NCBI GenBank assembly: GCA_025360585.1
Contig: JANYBW010000036.1
Span: 1-41,247, forward strand
Direction of reading: 5' to 3'
Source of the DNA: Actinomycetes bacterium
Lineage (GTDB): Bacteria > Actinomycetota > Acidimicrobiia > IMCC26256 > PALSA-610
DNA: 41,247 bases
The notes beneath the pieces are model-generated. The model did not search any database. It was not told where the DNA came from and worked only from the letters and a program-made list of their open reading frames with translations. The position numbers and the translations under genes were made by a program. The number at the start of each line of letters is the position of its first letter. Positions within the stretch are counted from its first letter, which is position 1. Shown here one piece after another: positions 23,783-32,374 of this stretch.

Positions 23783-26572
23783 ATGACAGCACAACGTTGG
23801 CAACGGCGGATTGCGCTCGCAATCACCGCCACCCTGGCGATGGCGCTCGGAGTCGGAGTCGTCCCGGCCCGCGCGGCCGCGAAACCGCGGGTCAACGCGT
23901 TAGCGCCAGCGACACCCCAGAAGCGGGCAGCAACGCTCCGTCACGCGAATGTCGCTCGCAAGCAACGCGAGGAACGGGCGAAGACCAGGCTTCAAGCCGA
24001 AAGTGCTCTGCGCATCATTCAACGTGCGCACCGCAACGGTAAAGGCGTGATGGGAAAGAACTCGATAGCCCGCAGCAGCACAGCCAACGTCGTGTTCTCG
24101 CAAACAACTGGCCTAGCCTCTGGCCAGACTCTTCAAGTCACCGGCACCGGCCTTACTCCCGCGAACTACTTGTTCATCGTCGAGTGCGCTGTCGACGCCG
24201 GGAACGGCTTTACCGACTGTGACCTGAACGAATACACCCCGAACTGGATCGACTCACTCGGCACCGTGACCACGACCAAATCGGCGAGCCGGCACATCAC
24301 CCTGAGCGGCAATGTGTACGACTGCGGGGCGGCTGCGAACCTGTGCTTCTTTTCGTGGCTTGACCTTGGCTCAGGAGCCACCGCGGACCTTCCTCTCAGT
24401 TTTGACCCCAATGCGGGTTCGGTGCTCACTGCAAAGGTCACGCCGGCCAACAACCTGGTGCACTTCCAGACGGTGACCATTGACGGCAACTTGGCGGGGC
24501 TCGCGAACGGTTACGTCCAGATCGCTCAGTGCCCGACCGGTGCGGGAGTGGGAAGTTGTGTGAACACCGCCAACGGGTACGCAGATACCGATGCCCAGGG
24601 CATTTTCACGACCTCTATGAATGTCCGTAGATTGATCGGCGCATCCTCGCAAACGGTGGATTGTGTGGTCTCTGGTGCATGCGAAATCGTCGTGTCGTCG
24701 GGCCGTAGCCTCGATCTCATCGTTCGGATTCCCATCAGCTTCGATCCGAACGGGCCGCTTCCCGAGCCCGTAACCCTAACGATTTCTCCGGCCGGTGCGC
24801 TGCTGGATCGCCAGCCGGTCGTTCTGACCGGCAAGGGATTCACGCCGAACGCGTACGTCGACATTTCGCGTTGTGGCACTCCTGCCGGAGGCCAAATCGA
24901 GTGTGGTGATTTCGGCGCCGGGAGTAGCGGCACCGACCAAAATGGTCAGTTCACCTTTAGCGACACTGCGTTGCGGCTCTACGCGACGTATAACAGCGGC
25001 GTGCTTGATTGTGCCGTCGATGCCTGTTCGTATTTTGCGACGAGCTACGACGGATTCAGCGCGTCCGTCAATATTATGTTCGACGCATCGGTGCCGCCGC
25101 CGCCCCTGCCGTCGATGACGGTGACGCCGAGCACAGGTCTACACAATGCTCAAACAATCACCCTGCAAGGAGCCAATTGGGGGTCCAACTACATCGCGTT
25201 GAATGAGTGCGCTGCGGCGATCAACTGCGTGCGCAGCTACGCCGATGTTCAGGTACTCGCCAACGGTACGTTCGTCACGACGATTTCGGTCGCACGCCTC
25301 CTGTCGAACTACGACGGTACCTACACCGACTGTGCGGATCCGGTTGCGCAATGCACAATTAATGCGTACGACTATTACTCAGGTTTCCAAGCCTCAGCTC
25401 CGGTGACGTTTAAGGGCGGGCCGATCAGTTTGCCGACCGCGCGGCTGCAAAGCAATCGAGCGCTCCACGATGGCCGCTCGGCAAATGTACTGGGCGACCA
25501 TTGGTTCCCGGGAGATGCGATCTACGCCCAGCAGTGCATAGGCGACCTCGCCGGACAACAACTTTCGTGCGGGTACTCGCGCGCTCAGCCGCAAAAGGTT
25601 TCCGCCGACGGCACGATTCTGGTTGCATTTACTCCACGTCGCCAGTTGATCCAGAGGATTTGTGGCCCCAACGGCTGCCCTGGGCAGACTCCCTTGGATT
25701 GTTTGGATCCGCAATATCAATGCACCGTGGAGGTCAGCGACAATTCTGGCGGCTACATCTCACTCCCCGTGCACTTCGACCGCGGTGCACCACTCGCTGC
25801 GCCGCCGACGCTCACGGCCACGCCAACGACCAAGCTTCACGACGGTCAAGTAATCGAGCTGCGCGGTTCCGGATTCGATGCGTTGTCATCCGTCTACACC
25901 GAGATTTGTCAGCGCGCTTCGTTGCCAACTGCGTGTCGGCGAGGTGCAGTCCTGTATGCCGATCGGGAAGGCCGAATTGGCGTCCCGTACACCGTGCGTC
26001 GGGTGATGCAATCCACAACTGATCGGGTCGTGTGCGGCACGAACGCAGTGGAGTGCGATCTGGTCACATCGGGCTACTTCGGACCGTTGCCGTCATCTCC
26101 GATCCCGCTGTCGTTCGATTCGGGTTCGCCGCTGCTGGTGCCGAGCGTTTCGGTGACCCCGAGTACAAACCTCACGAACGGCCAAGTCGTCGAGATCAGC
26201 GGATCAGGATTTTCGGCCAACGCATCGCTGGTCGTTATCGAATGTGCGGCTGGGAGCATTGGTGCCGCGAACTGTGACGTCGCGCACTACGCGCGACCCG
26301 ACGCCGACGCCAACGGAATGGTCACGACGACGTTCCCCGTCGCATCAAGTTTCGTGCTGAAGGACGGCACGACGATTGATTGCGCCGCGAGCGCGGCAGC
26401 ATGTTTCCTTGCGGTGGCGGACCTCAGCGATTTCGCCAATGCGAACTCGGTTCCGTTGACCTTTGCCGCAGCGACTCCGTCTGCACCGGTTCAGCATCAC
26501 CGGTTCCGAAATCGCCGCAGGCTGATCCGCTCGATTACAGCAAATATTCCTCGCCCGACGCACGGACAGTGA
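23783..26572 (+). CDS. Secreted protein with seven neocarzinostatin-like domains
   Basis: This 929-residue protein has a signal peptide (residues 1-33, RRIALAITATLAMALGVGVV then ARA), a basic Ala/Arg-rich linker (34-100), and seven tandem domains at about 101-209, 212-322, 327-434, 442-544, 548-667, 673-779 and 785-896. Each follows the neocarzinostatin pattern: TPSTxLxxGQxVxxxGxGF, an xxECA-type Cys strand with a second Cys about 8-15 residues on, then a DCxxxxxxC pair. Domain 5 has an extra Cys-rich insert (ICGPNGCPGQ). The classical single-domain members carry enediyne antibiotics; function of multi-domain ones is unknown. No sortase motif or anchor helix is seen; the tail is basic. Start ATG 23783 has GGAGG about 9 nt upstream. 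The last 38 nt overlap the convergent SDR gene. Confidence 0.85.
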   Translation: MTAQRWQRRIALAITATLAMALGVGVVPARAAAKPRVNALAPATPQKRAATLRHANVARKQREERAKTRLQAESALRIIQRAHRNGKGVMGKNSIARSSTANVVFSQTTGLASGQTLQVTGTGLTPANYLFIVECAVDAGNGFTDCDLNEYTPNWIDSLGTVTTTKSASRHITLSGNVYDCGAAANLCFFSWLDLGSGATADLPLSFDPNAGSVLTAKVTPANNLVHFQTVTIDGNLAGLANGYVQIAQCPTGAGVGSCVNTANGYADTDAQGIFTTSMNVRRLIGASSQTVDCVVSGACEIVVSSGRSLDLIVRIPISFDPNGPLPEPVTLTISPAGALLDRQPVVLTGKGFTPNAYVDISRCGTPAGGQIECGDFGAGSSGTDQNGQFTFSDTALRLYATYNSGVLDCAVDACSYFATSYDGFSASVNIMFDASVPPPPLPSMTVTPSTGLHNAQTITLQGANWGSNYIALNECAAAINCVRSYADVQVLANGTFVTTISVARLLSNYDGTYTDCADPVAQCTINAYDYYSGFQASAPVTFKGGPISLPTARLQSNRALHDGRSANVLGDHWFPGDAIYAQQCIGDLAGQQLSCGYSRAQPQKVSADGTILVAFTPRRQLIQRICGPNGCPGQTPLDCLDPQYQCTVEVSDNSGGYISLPVHFDRGAPLAAPPTLTATPTTKLHDGQVIELRGSGFDALSSVYTEICQRASLPTACRRGAVLYADREGRIGVPYTVRRVMQSTTDRVVCGTNAVECDLVTSGYFGPLPSSPIPLSFDSGSPLLVPSVSVTPSTNLTNGQVVEISGSGFSANASLVVIECAAGSIGAANCDVAHYARPDADANGMVTTTFPVASSFVLKDGTTIDCAASAAACFLAVADLSDFANANSVPLTFAAATPSAPVQHHRFRNRRRLIRSITANIPRPTHGQ

Positions 26573-27395
26573 TGTCGCTGATCGAGACGCCCCACGGCTG
26601 ATTGATCACATGCACCACAGTTTCGGCGATCTGTTCGGGAACGATTGACCAATATTTGATGTTGTTCGGATCGGCGAGTGCTTCGGGCAACTCGCCGGTC
26701 ATCGACTGCATGATGTGTTCACCAAATTCAGCGACACGATGACCCAGAATTCCAATAATGGCTTCAGGATTCACGACCGAGGCGCCGAGGTTCGTGGACG
26801 GCACGCCGGTTGGTTTGACGATCGTGACTTTGATCTTGCCTTGAGATTCGACGCGTAGCGCTTCGGAAAGCACATTCACAGCTGCCTTCGTTGCGCTGTA
26901 TACCGCGGCACCCGCATTCGGGAAGTTGCCGTAAATCGACGAGATGTTGATCACGTGGCCTCGACCTTGCGTGATCATTTGGTCGTAGCTCGCAGTGATC
27001 CCGTGCAGAACGCCTTTGAGGTTGATGTCGATGCAACGGTCCCAGGCTTCTGACGCCAGTGCGTGGTCGGCGTAAAAGGCGAGCGGCATTGTTCCCGCGT
27101 TGTTGACGATCACATCAACCGCGCCGAACCGTGCGACGGCGAATGCGATGAGTTCCGACATCTCGGCGCGACTCGTGACGTCGGCTCGGAGACCAGCGGC
27201 CTTGCCACCAGCTGCGGTGATTTCGTTCACAACTGTATCGATCGCGGCTTGGTCAATATCCGCGGCGATGACGCTGGCACCCAAGGCCGCAGTCATACGA
27301 CAGATCAGGGCGCCGAAACCGCCTCCAGCACCGGTAACGACAATGACCTTACCGGTGACAAAGTTCGGACTGGTTTGGGTATCGGTTGATGTCAT
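26535..27395 (-). CDS. Short-chain dehydrogenase/reductase (classical SDR)
   Basis: This 286-residue NAD(P)-dependent oxidoreductase has all classical SDR motifs: cofactor loop TGAGGGFG (21-28), DV at 72-73, NNAG (98-101), catalytic Ser152/Ser153, and Tyr166-x3-Lys170 (YSATK). ADID after the second strand suggests an Asp that favours NAD over NADP. The residues that define substrate are not recognisable. It converges with the neocarzinostatin-domain gene, sharing 38 nt at the 3' ends. Upstream on the same strand, 77 nt away, is the acyl-CoA ligase gene, so both could belong to one transcript for fatty or aromatic acid handling. Confidence 0.9.
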   Translation of the reverse strand: MTSTDTQTSPNFVTGKVIVVTGAGGGFGALICRMTAALGASVIAADIDQAAIDTVVNEITAAGGKAAGLRADVTSRAEMSELIAFAVARFGAVDVIVNNAGTMPLAFYADHALASEAWDRCIDINLKGVLHGITASYDQMITQGRGHVINISSIYGNFPNAGAAVYSATKAAVNVLSEALRVESQGKIKVTIVKPTGVPSTNLGASVVNPEAIIGILGHRVAEFGEHIMQSMTGELPEALADPNNIKYWSIVPEQIAETVVHVINQPWGVSISDITVRASGEEYLL

Positions 27396-27472
27396 GGACG
27401 CAGTTGATCATTTCCGCGCGGGGCGGTGCCAAACGACACGGAGGCGAAGCGCGCTGCCGGGCTTACCGTCGA

Positions 27473-29026
27473 CTATTGCGAGGCTTGGTCGCGCAACACT
27501 CGACGCAGAATCTTTCCCGACGCAGATTTCGGGATCACATCAATGAAATGCAAAATCCGAATTTGCTTATAGGTCGCAACCCGCTCGGCCACAAACGCTT
27601 GGATGTCGGCCGCGGATGCTTGCTGATCGGGTTTCAACACGACGTATCCGACGGGAATCTCACCGGCCTCGGGATCGGCAAGGCCAATGACCGCAGCATC
27701 CGCGACTGCAGGATGGGTGAGCAGCAGCGCTTCGAGTTCCGCGGGCGGAACCTGAAAACCTTTGAATTTAATGAGCTCCTTGAGCCGATCGACGATGAAG
27801 AGGTGGCCCTCGGAATCAACGTGTCCGATATCTCCGGTATGCAGCCAACCGTCCGCATCGATGGTTTCTGCAGTCGCGGTTTCGTTGTTCAGATAGCCCT
27901 TCATCACCTGCGGGCCGCGCACCCATACCTCGCCGTCGAGATCGATATCGAACGACTCGCCCGTTACCGGATCAACAATCTGGAGTTCGGTTTGCGGAGC
28001 AGTAATGCCGGCCGATCCGGGCTTGAATTTGCCGGGGGGCGTGAGGTGTGTGACGGGGGATAGTTCCGTCATGCCGTAACCCTGCACAACTTCGCAACCA
28101 ATGCGAGCGCCAGCCTCGAGCGCAAGCTCGGCGGAAAGCGGAGCCGCACCCGAAAAGATTTGCTTGATGCTGGAGAGGTCGTAGTCGTCGATCATTGGAT
28201 GCTTCGCGAGGGCGACGACAATTGGAGGCGCTACGAACGAACGGGTGATGCGATGAGTTTGGTGCGCTTCGAGGAACTGTTGGAGATCAAAACGCGGCAT
28301 CGTGACGATGGTGGCGCCGGCAGCAAGACCAGTGTTCATCAGCACTTGCATGCCGTAGATATGAAAGAACGGCAGGACCGCGATGAGCGTTTCGTCGCGT
28401 TCTATCTTCGCGGGTTCCATCACTTGCATGATGTTGGCGACAAGATTGCGGTGCGTCAACATCACACCTTTGGACAAGCCGGTTGTGCCCGATGAATACG
28501 GCAGCGCGACAACATCGTCAAGCATTACGGGCACTTGCGCGGTCAACGGTGCGCCAAAGATCGATTGCAGCGATGGTTCGGGCTGCTCGGCACTATCGAG
28601 GACGTACAGATTGGTGACGAGCGAATCGGCCATCGCCTCGCGTGCGGCACCAAGAAATGCGCTACTCGTTACCAAGATGCTGGCTCGAGCGTCGTTGAGC
28701 TGATGGTGCACTTCCGCCGCGGTATACGTCGGGTTGATCGTCGTGATCGTTCCTCCGGCGAGCGCCACTGCGTGAAAGACTGTTGCGTATTCCGGCGTGT
28801 TCGCAGCCATCAGCGCAAGCACATCGCCAGAGCCGAATCCCATAGCGCTGAGTCCACCGGCAAGTGAGCGTACGTCGGCCTCGAGCTGCCCGTAGGTTAA
28901 GACTCGGCCGGTTGGCCCATCGATGAGTGCCGGCTTGTCGCGGAGGTCCTGGGCATGGCGCAACACAAATTCGGTGAGCGGCACCGAGGGAATCGCAACG
29001 TCGTCGAGCGGGCTGTAATGAATCAT
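27473..29026 (-). CDS. AMP-dependent acyl-CoA ligase, 4-coumarate-CoA ligase-like
   Basis: This 517-residue adenylate-forming enzyme activates a carboxylic acid to an acyl-AMP and then to its CoA thioester. It has the AMP-binding P-loop PYSSGTTGLSKGV (176-188), the GYGMTELSP motif, GEVWVRGPQVMKGYLNN, the hinge HTGDIGHVD followed by VDRLKELIKFKGFQVPPAEL, and the C-terminal catalytic Lys505 in SASGKILRR. Layout is that of the 4CL/luciferase-type subfamily; substrate may be an aryl or medium-chain acid. It fits the nearby thioesterase, SDR and monooxygenase genes as part of a CoA-linked degradation route, though no shared operon is seen except perhaps with the SDR. Confidence 0.9.
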   Translation of the reverse strand: MIHYSPLDDVAIPSVPLTEFVLRHAQDLRDKPALIDGPTGRVLTYGQLEADVRSLAGGLSAMGFGSGDVLALMAANTPEYATVFHAVALAGGTITTINPTYTAAEVHHQLNDARASILVTSSAFLGAAREAMADSLVTNLYVLDSAEQPEPSLQSIFGAPLTAQVPVMLDDVVALPYSSGTTGLSKGVMLTHRNLVANIMQVMEPAKIERDETLIAVLPFFHIYGMQVLMNTGLAAGATIVTMPRFDLQQFLEAHQTHRITRSFVAPPIVVALAKHPMIDDYDLSSIKQIFSGAAPLSAELALEAGARIGCEVVQGYGMTELSPVTHLTPPGKFKPGSAGITAPQTELQIVDPVTGESFDIDLDGEVWVRGPQVMKGYLNNETATAETIDADGWLHTGDIGHVDSEGHLFIVDRLKELIKFKGFQVPPAELEALLLTHPAVADAAVIGLADPEAGEIPVGYVVLKPDQQASAADIQAFVAERVATYKQIRILHFIDVIPKSASGKILRRVLRDQASQ

Positions 29027-29074
29027 CCCGAGGTACTACCACAGCCCCGATGAGACCTCAACCTCGGTTGGCAC

Positions 29075-30754
29075 TCATGCTTTGTACGACATCGGCACGA
29101 CGAGGCGTCCGTCGGACAGCATCGGTGGCGGTTGAAAGTCCGGATTTTTCTGGAAGAAATACGGATGAAAGTAGGGATCATCATTCAAAACAGTGCGCCA
29201 CCGATTTTGAATCATCTCAATTTCGTGTGGGTGTACTCGGCTTTCGCGCGAAGCAGATTCGTAGTGGAGCAGCTGCACATCGGGGTTGTAGACACACCGA
29301 TATCCGGCGTTGCGGACTTTGAAACAAAAGTCGACGTCGTTGTAGTTCACGGGTAAATCGATGTCGAAACCGCCAACCTCCTCGAACACGACACGAGGAA
29401 CCATTGCGCACGCTGCTGTGACAGCGCTGTAGTTGCAGACTGCATTGGCATTCGAAAAATACCCGTTGAAGTCGCCCCGAAATCCTCGGTATTGATGCGA
29501 CGGCAGCCCGCCGTGGGCGATGACGCCAACGTGTTGCAACCGCAGATCGTTGAAGAATAATTTCGCTCCTACGATGCCGACTCCAGGGGCTGTTGCATGC
29601 ATCACGAGTCGCTCAAGCCAGAGCGATGATCCGGCCAATGATGGATAGGTGTCGCGCCATGTATCCGGTAAAACCTCAACGTCGTCGTTGAGCAGCAGAA
29701 TCATCTCTCCGTTTGACGCCCCGACTCCAAGGTTCACCTTGTCGGAAAAATTGAAGGCGGAATCGTACGGGACGACATGGAGTCGGTTGCCTGCGATGCT
29801 CAAAAGATCTGACAACACGTCGGGTGTTACTGAGGCATCCGCGACCACAACAAGTTCGTAGTTTTCGTAGCTTGAGCGCTCAACGATGCTCTGCACCGCG
29901 TTCGTCACCAGGGTGGTGATTGCTCCAGAAAGACGTTTGGCACCTCCGGCAGTTGGTATAACAATGCTGATGAGAGGGTCAGTTGTGAGGGCTGGGACGA
30001 TTGTGTGCACACCTCCGGACGCGTTGTTGGTGATTCGACCTTGAAACGACGTCCGCTCGAAATGCTCGTTAATGGCTCTTCGTGCCGCATCCGCGGCGTA
30101 GGGCTTGGCATTGATGTCTGCGGCTGCGGAATTCTCGACTGCTCGCCAGTGGTAACAAACCTCGCGCACGTGATGGACGCGACGAGCGGCCTCAGTGACT
30201 CGAAGTACAAGATCCCAGTCCTGAGAACCATCAAAGTCCTTGCGAAATCGACCCACTTCATCCACGAGCGATCGGCGCAGCACGCTGAGGTGACAGGTGT
30301 ACATCTGAACTTGGAAACGCTCCGGAGACCAATCTGGTTTCAAAAACAGATCGAAATGTTGGCCGTATTCATCGATTTTGTCTTCGTCGGTATAGAGATA
30401 ATCGATCGCTTCATCTGCGGCGAGCGCGTCGGCAACGCGGCGCAAAGCTTCCGGATGAAGTGCATCGTCGTGATCGAGCAACGCGACAAATTCGCCGTCT
30501 GCCTGTGCAAACGCGGTATTGCTCGCAGCGGCGATTCCTGCGGCCGTGTCGTGGTAACTCACGATGACGCGTGGATCTCTCGCTGCCGCGGCATCGAGAA
30601 TCCGCCGGACATAGGGCTTGGACGAACCATCGTCGACGATGCAGTGTTGCCACGAAGGGAGTGTTTGCGCTGAGACGGAAGCCAACATGGCAATCAGCGC
30701 GTACTCCGGCGGATTGTGGACCGGCGTTAGAATCGAAATGAGCGGGGGGTTCAT
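29075..30754 (-). CDS. Two-domain GT2 glycosyltransferase
   Basis: This 559-residue cytoplasmic enzyme has two GT-A domains. The first (1-230) begins ISILTPVHNPPEYALIAMLA, with the nucleotide/metal motif DHDD (94-97) and YTDEDKID (121-128). The second (262-510) begins ISIVIPTAGGAKRLSGAITT, has the metal motif NDD (356-358) and the acceptor-side pattern FDIDLPVNYNDVDFCFKVRN. This tandem layout is common in O-antigen and rhamnan-type polymer synthesis, where each domain adds a different sugar. Its ATG overlaps the stop of the small coiled-coil gene by one base (TAATG); it is last in the permease-ATPase-coil-GT2 operon, which implies that it builds or finishes the exported glycan. Confidence 0.9.
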   Translation of the reverse strand: MNPPLISILTPVHNPPEYALIAMLASVSAQTLPSWQHCIVDDGSSKPYVRRILDAAAARDPRVIVSYHDTAAGIAAASNTAFAQADGEFVALLDHDDALHPEALRRVADALAADEAIDYLYTDEDKIDEYGQHFDLFLKPDWSPERFQVQMYTCHLSVLRRSLVDEVGRFRKDFDGSQDWDLVLRVTEAARRVHHVREVCYHWRAVENSAAADINAKPYAADAARRAINEHFERTSFQGRITNNASGGVHTIVPALTTDPLISIVIPTAGGAKRLSGAITTLVTNAVQSIVERSSYENYELVVVADASVTPDVLSDLLSIAGNRLHVVPYDSAFNFSDKVNLGVGASNGEMILLLNDDVEVLPDTWRDTYPSLAGSSLWLERLVMHATAPGVGIVGAKLFFNDLRLQHVGVIAHGGLPSHQYRGFRGDFNGYFSNANAVCNYSAVTAACAMVPRVVFEEVGGFDIDLPVNYNDVDFCFKVRNAGYRCVYNPDVQLLHYESASRESRVHPHEIEMIQNRWRTVLNDDPYFHPYFFQKNPDFQPPPMLSDGRLVVPMSYKA

Positions 30755-31056
30755 TAACGAGTCCGAAGCGCTCGCAACTTGCGCAACGGGGCGAGCGCAG
30801 CCATCATCGCTTTCCAGACTCTCGCATTGTGCATGCGGTCGAGTTCAATGACCGCCTGTTCTCGACTGCTCGCGAAGCTGGTTGCTTCTAAACATTCGCC
30901 TTGTGCAACACCGAGACGGATTTCCAACTCGCGGATTTGCGTACGGGCTTCGAGTAGTTCATTGTTGCTTTTCAGGACCAACGCTCGGGCATCAGTCAAT
31001 GCCGCTCGGAGGTCCGCGACCAGCGTCAGCGCATCATTTGCGTCTAGTTCACTCAT
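30754..31056 (-). CDS. Small coiled-coil protein (100 residues) in the export operon
   Basis: MSELDANDALTLVADLRAAL is followed by a continuous heptad-like helix (LVLKSNNELLEARTQIRELE to SREQAVIELDRMHNARVWKA) and a short basic end, ALAPLRKLRALRTR. There is no membrane helix or enzyme motif. Its ATG overlaps the Wzt stop (ATGAGTGA) and its stop overlaps the GT2 start (TAATG), so it is made in step with both. The coil plus a terminal W-K-x(n)-PLRKLR element resembles the end module found fused to many polysaccharide glycosyltransferases; here it stands alone. It may tether the GT to the exporter or measure chain length (inference). GTG 31077 is an alternative start. Confidence 0.75.
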   Translation of the reverse strand: MSELDANDALTLVADLRAALTDARALVLKSNNELLEARTQIRELEIRLGVAQGECLEATSFASSREQAVIELDRMHNARVWKAMMAALAPLRKLRALRTR

Positions 31057-32374
31057 TGGGTAGGCACCATTCGCCACGCAAATCGACGAGACCGTTGCGT
31101 TCAGGACTTGTGCCGGGCTGCACCCTGAGCGGGAACCCTTCGGCTACCAGATCGTAGATATGGAGCATTTGATCGTCGCTGAGGGATGCTCCAACGCGCC
31201 AATCGCCGGGCATTAACGGCAAAGGGTTGAGTACGTAGTCCACGTAGGTCGATCCATGCAGCGTTCCCAACTCCATGTGCCCAAATTTTGTATTTGGGCC
31301 TGCGATATGAGCGCCGCTTTCATGGCGGAACTCCAGTGCGATGACTGGATCCTGAATCGGTGTTGTCGCCGTAACGTGGATACGGATCGTGAACGATTCT
31401 CCAGTCGCACCAACGGAGCGTGGCGAGCCGTCGGCTCCCAGGAACTCCAAACGATCTACGCGCACTTCTCCAGAGCCTCGGCGGTGACCGTCGTTGTGCA
31501 CCTCGCCACTCGCGACGCTCGCGGACAATGTCGCAAGCGGCTCTTGCGGTTCTTGCGCTTGTTCTTCAGCAATCCGATTGGCTTCTTCTTCATTGACTCG
31601 GCTCATGTACTGGCGCATGACATCACTGGCATCGCCGATGGCCATGACGTGGCCATGGTCGAGCCAAGTGACTTTGTCACACATTGATTCGATAATGGCT
31701 GAACTATGAGACACCATCACGATCGTGACGCCTTCGCGGCGCAAACGATAGATGTGTTCAAAACAACGCCGTTGAAACTCTTCGTCGCCAACGGCAATTA
31801 CTTCGTCGATCAGCAAAATATCCGGGTTGACGTGCACTGCGACCGAAAAGCCTAGGCGCACATACATGCCGCTGGAATAGATCTTGACGGGGGAGTCGAT
31901 GAACTCCTCCATGCCGGCGAACTCAATGATGTCGTCGATTACGGCGTTGACCTCACGGCGATTCAGACCGAGTATGGACCCGTTGAGAAAGACATTTTCT
32001 CGACCGCTGAGCTCGGGATGAAAGCCTGCTCCCAGCTCAAGCAACGCAGAAATGCGGCCATGCGTGGTGACTTTGCCCGAGGTCGGTCGATGGATGCCTG
32101 CCATCATTCGCAGGAGCGTCGATTTACCCGAACCATTGTGACCGATGAGGCCGTAAGTGGTCCCTGCTTCGATTTCAAAGGAGGCGCCACGAACGGCCCA
32201 GAAATCCTTGTGTTTCGGCTCGCTTCCTCGATGATAAGTCAGTGCTTCTTTCAGCGATGTGGCGCGCTGCTGATAGAGCCGGAAACGTTTCGAGACATCG
32301 TCCACGCTGATGGCAACGTTTCCGTGGGTAGCGGCTTCGCTTGAACGGTCGGGTCTTATTGCTTCGCGCCTCAT
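31049..32374 (-). CDS. wzt: Polysaccharide ABC exporter ATPase with Wzt-type C-terminal domain
   Basis: This 441-residue protein has an ABC ATPase domain: Walker A GHNGSGKST (78-86), a degenerate signature around YSSGMYVRLGFSVA (166-179), as is typical for Wzt/TagH, and Walker B ILLIDE (186-191). The ~145-residue C-terminal domain (297-440; VDRLEFLGADGSPRSVGATG, LEFRHESGAHIAGPNT, and YVDYVLNPLPLMPGDWRVGA) is the jelly-roll Wzt_C fold that recognises the finished end of the glycan in ABC-dependent O-antigen export. It overlaps the permease stop (ATGA) and the next small gene. Together with the permease it should move a lipid-linked glycan across the membrane. The presence of Wzt_C suggests a capped polymer. 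Confidence 0.9.
   Translation of the reverse strand: MRREAIRPDRSSEAATHGNVAISVDDVSKRFRLYQQRATSLKEALTYHRGSEPKHKDFWAVRGASFEIEAGTTYGLIGHNGSGKSTLLRMMAGIHRPTSGKVTTHGRISALLELGAGFHPELSGRENVFLNGSILGLNRREVNAVIDDIIEFAGMEEFIDSPVKIYSSGMYVRLGFSVAVHVNPDILLIDEVIAVGDEEFQRRCFEHIYRLRREGVTIVMVSHSSAIIESMCDKVTWLDHGHVMAIGDASDVMRQYMSRVNEEEANRIAEEQAQEPQEPLATLSASVASGEVHNDGHRRGSGEVRVDRLEFLGADGSPRSVGATGESFTIRIHVTATTPIQDPVIALEFRHESGAHIAGPNTKFGHMELGTLHGSTYVDYVLNPLPLMPGDWRVGASLSDDQMLHIYDLVAEGFPLRVQPGTSPERNGLVDLRGEWCLPNE

Noticed and set aside
27386-28063. 225-codon plus-strand frame inside the acyl-CoA ligase gene
   Set aside because: No family features; the minus strand carries a complete adenylate-forming enzyme with all motifs.
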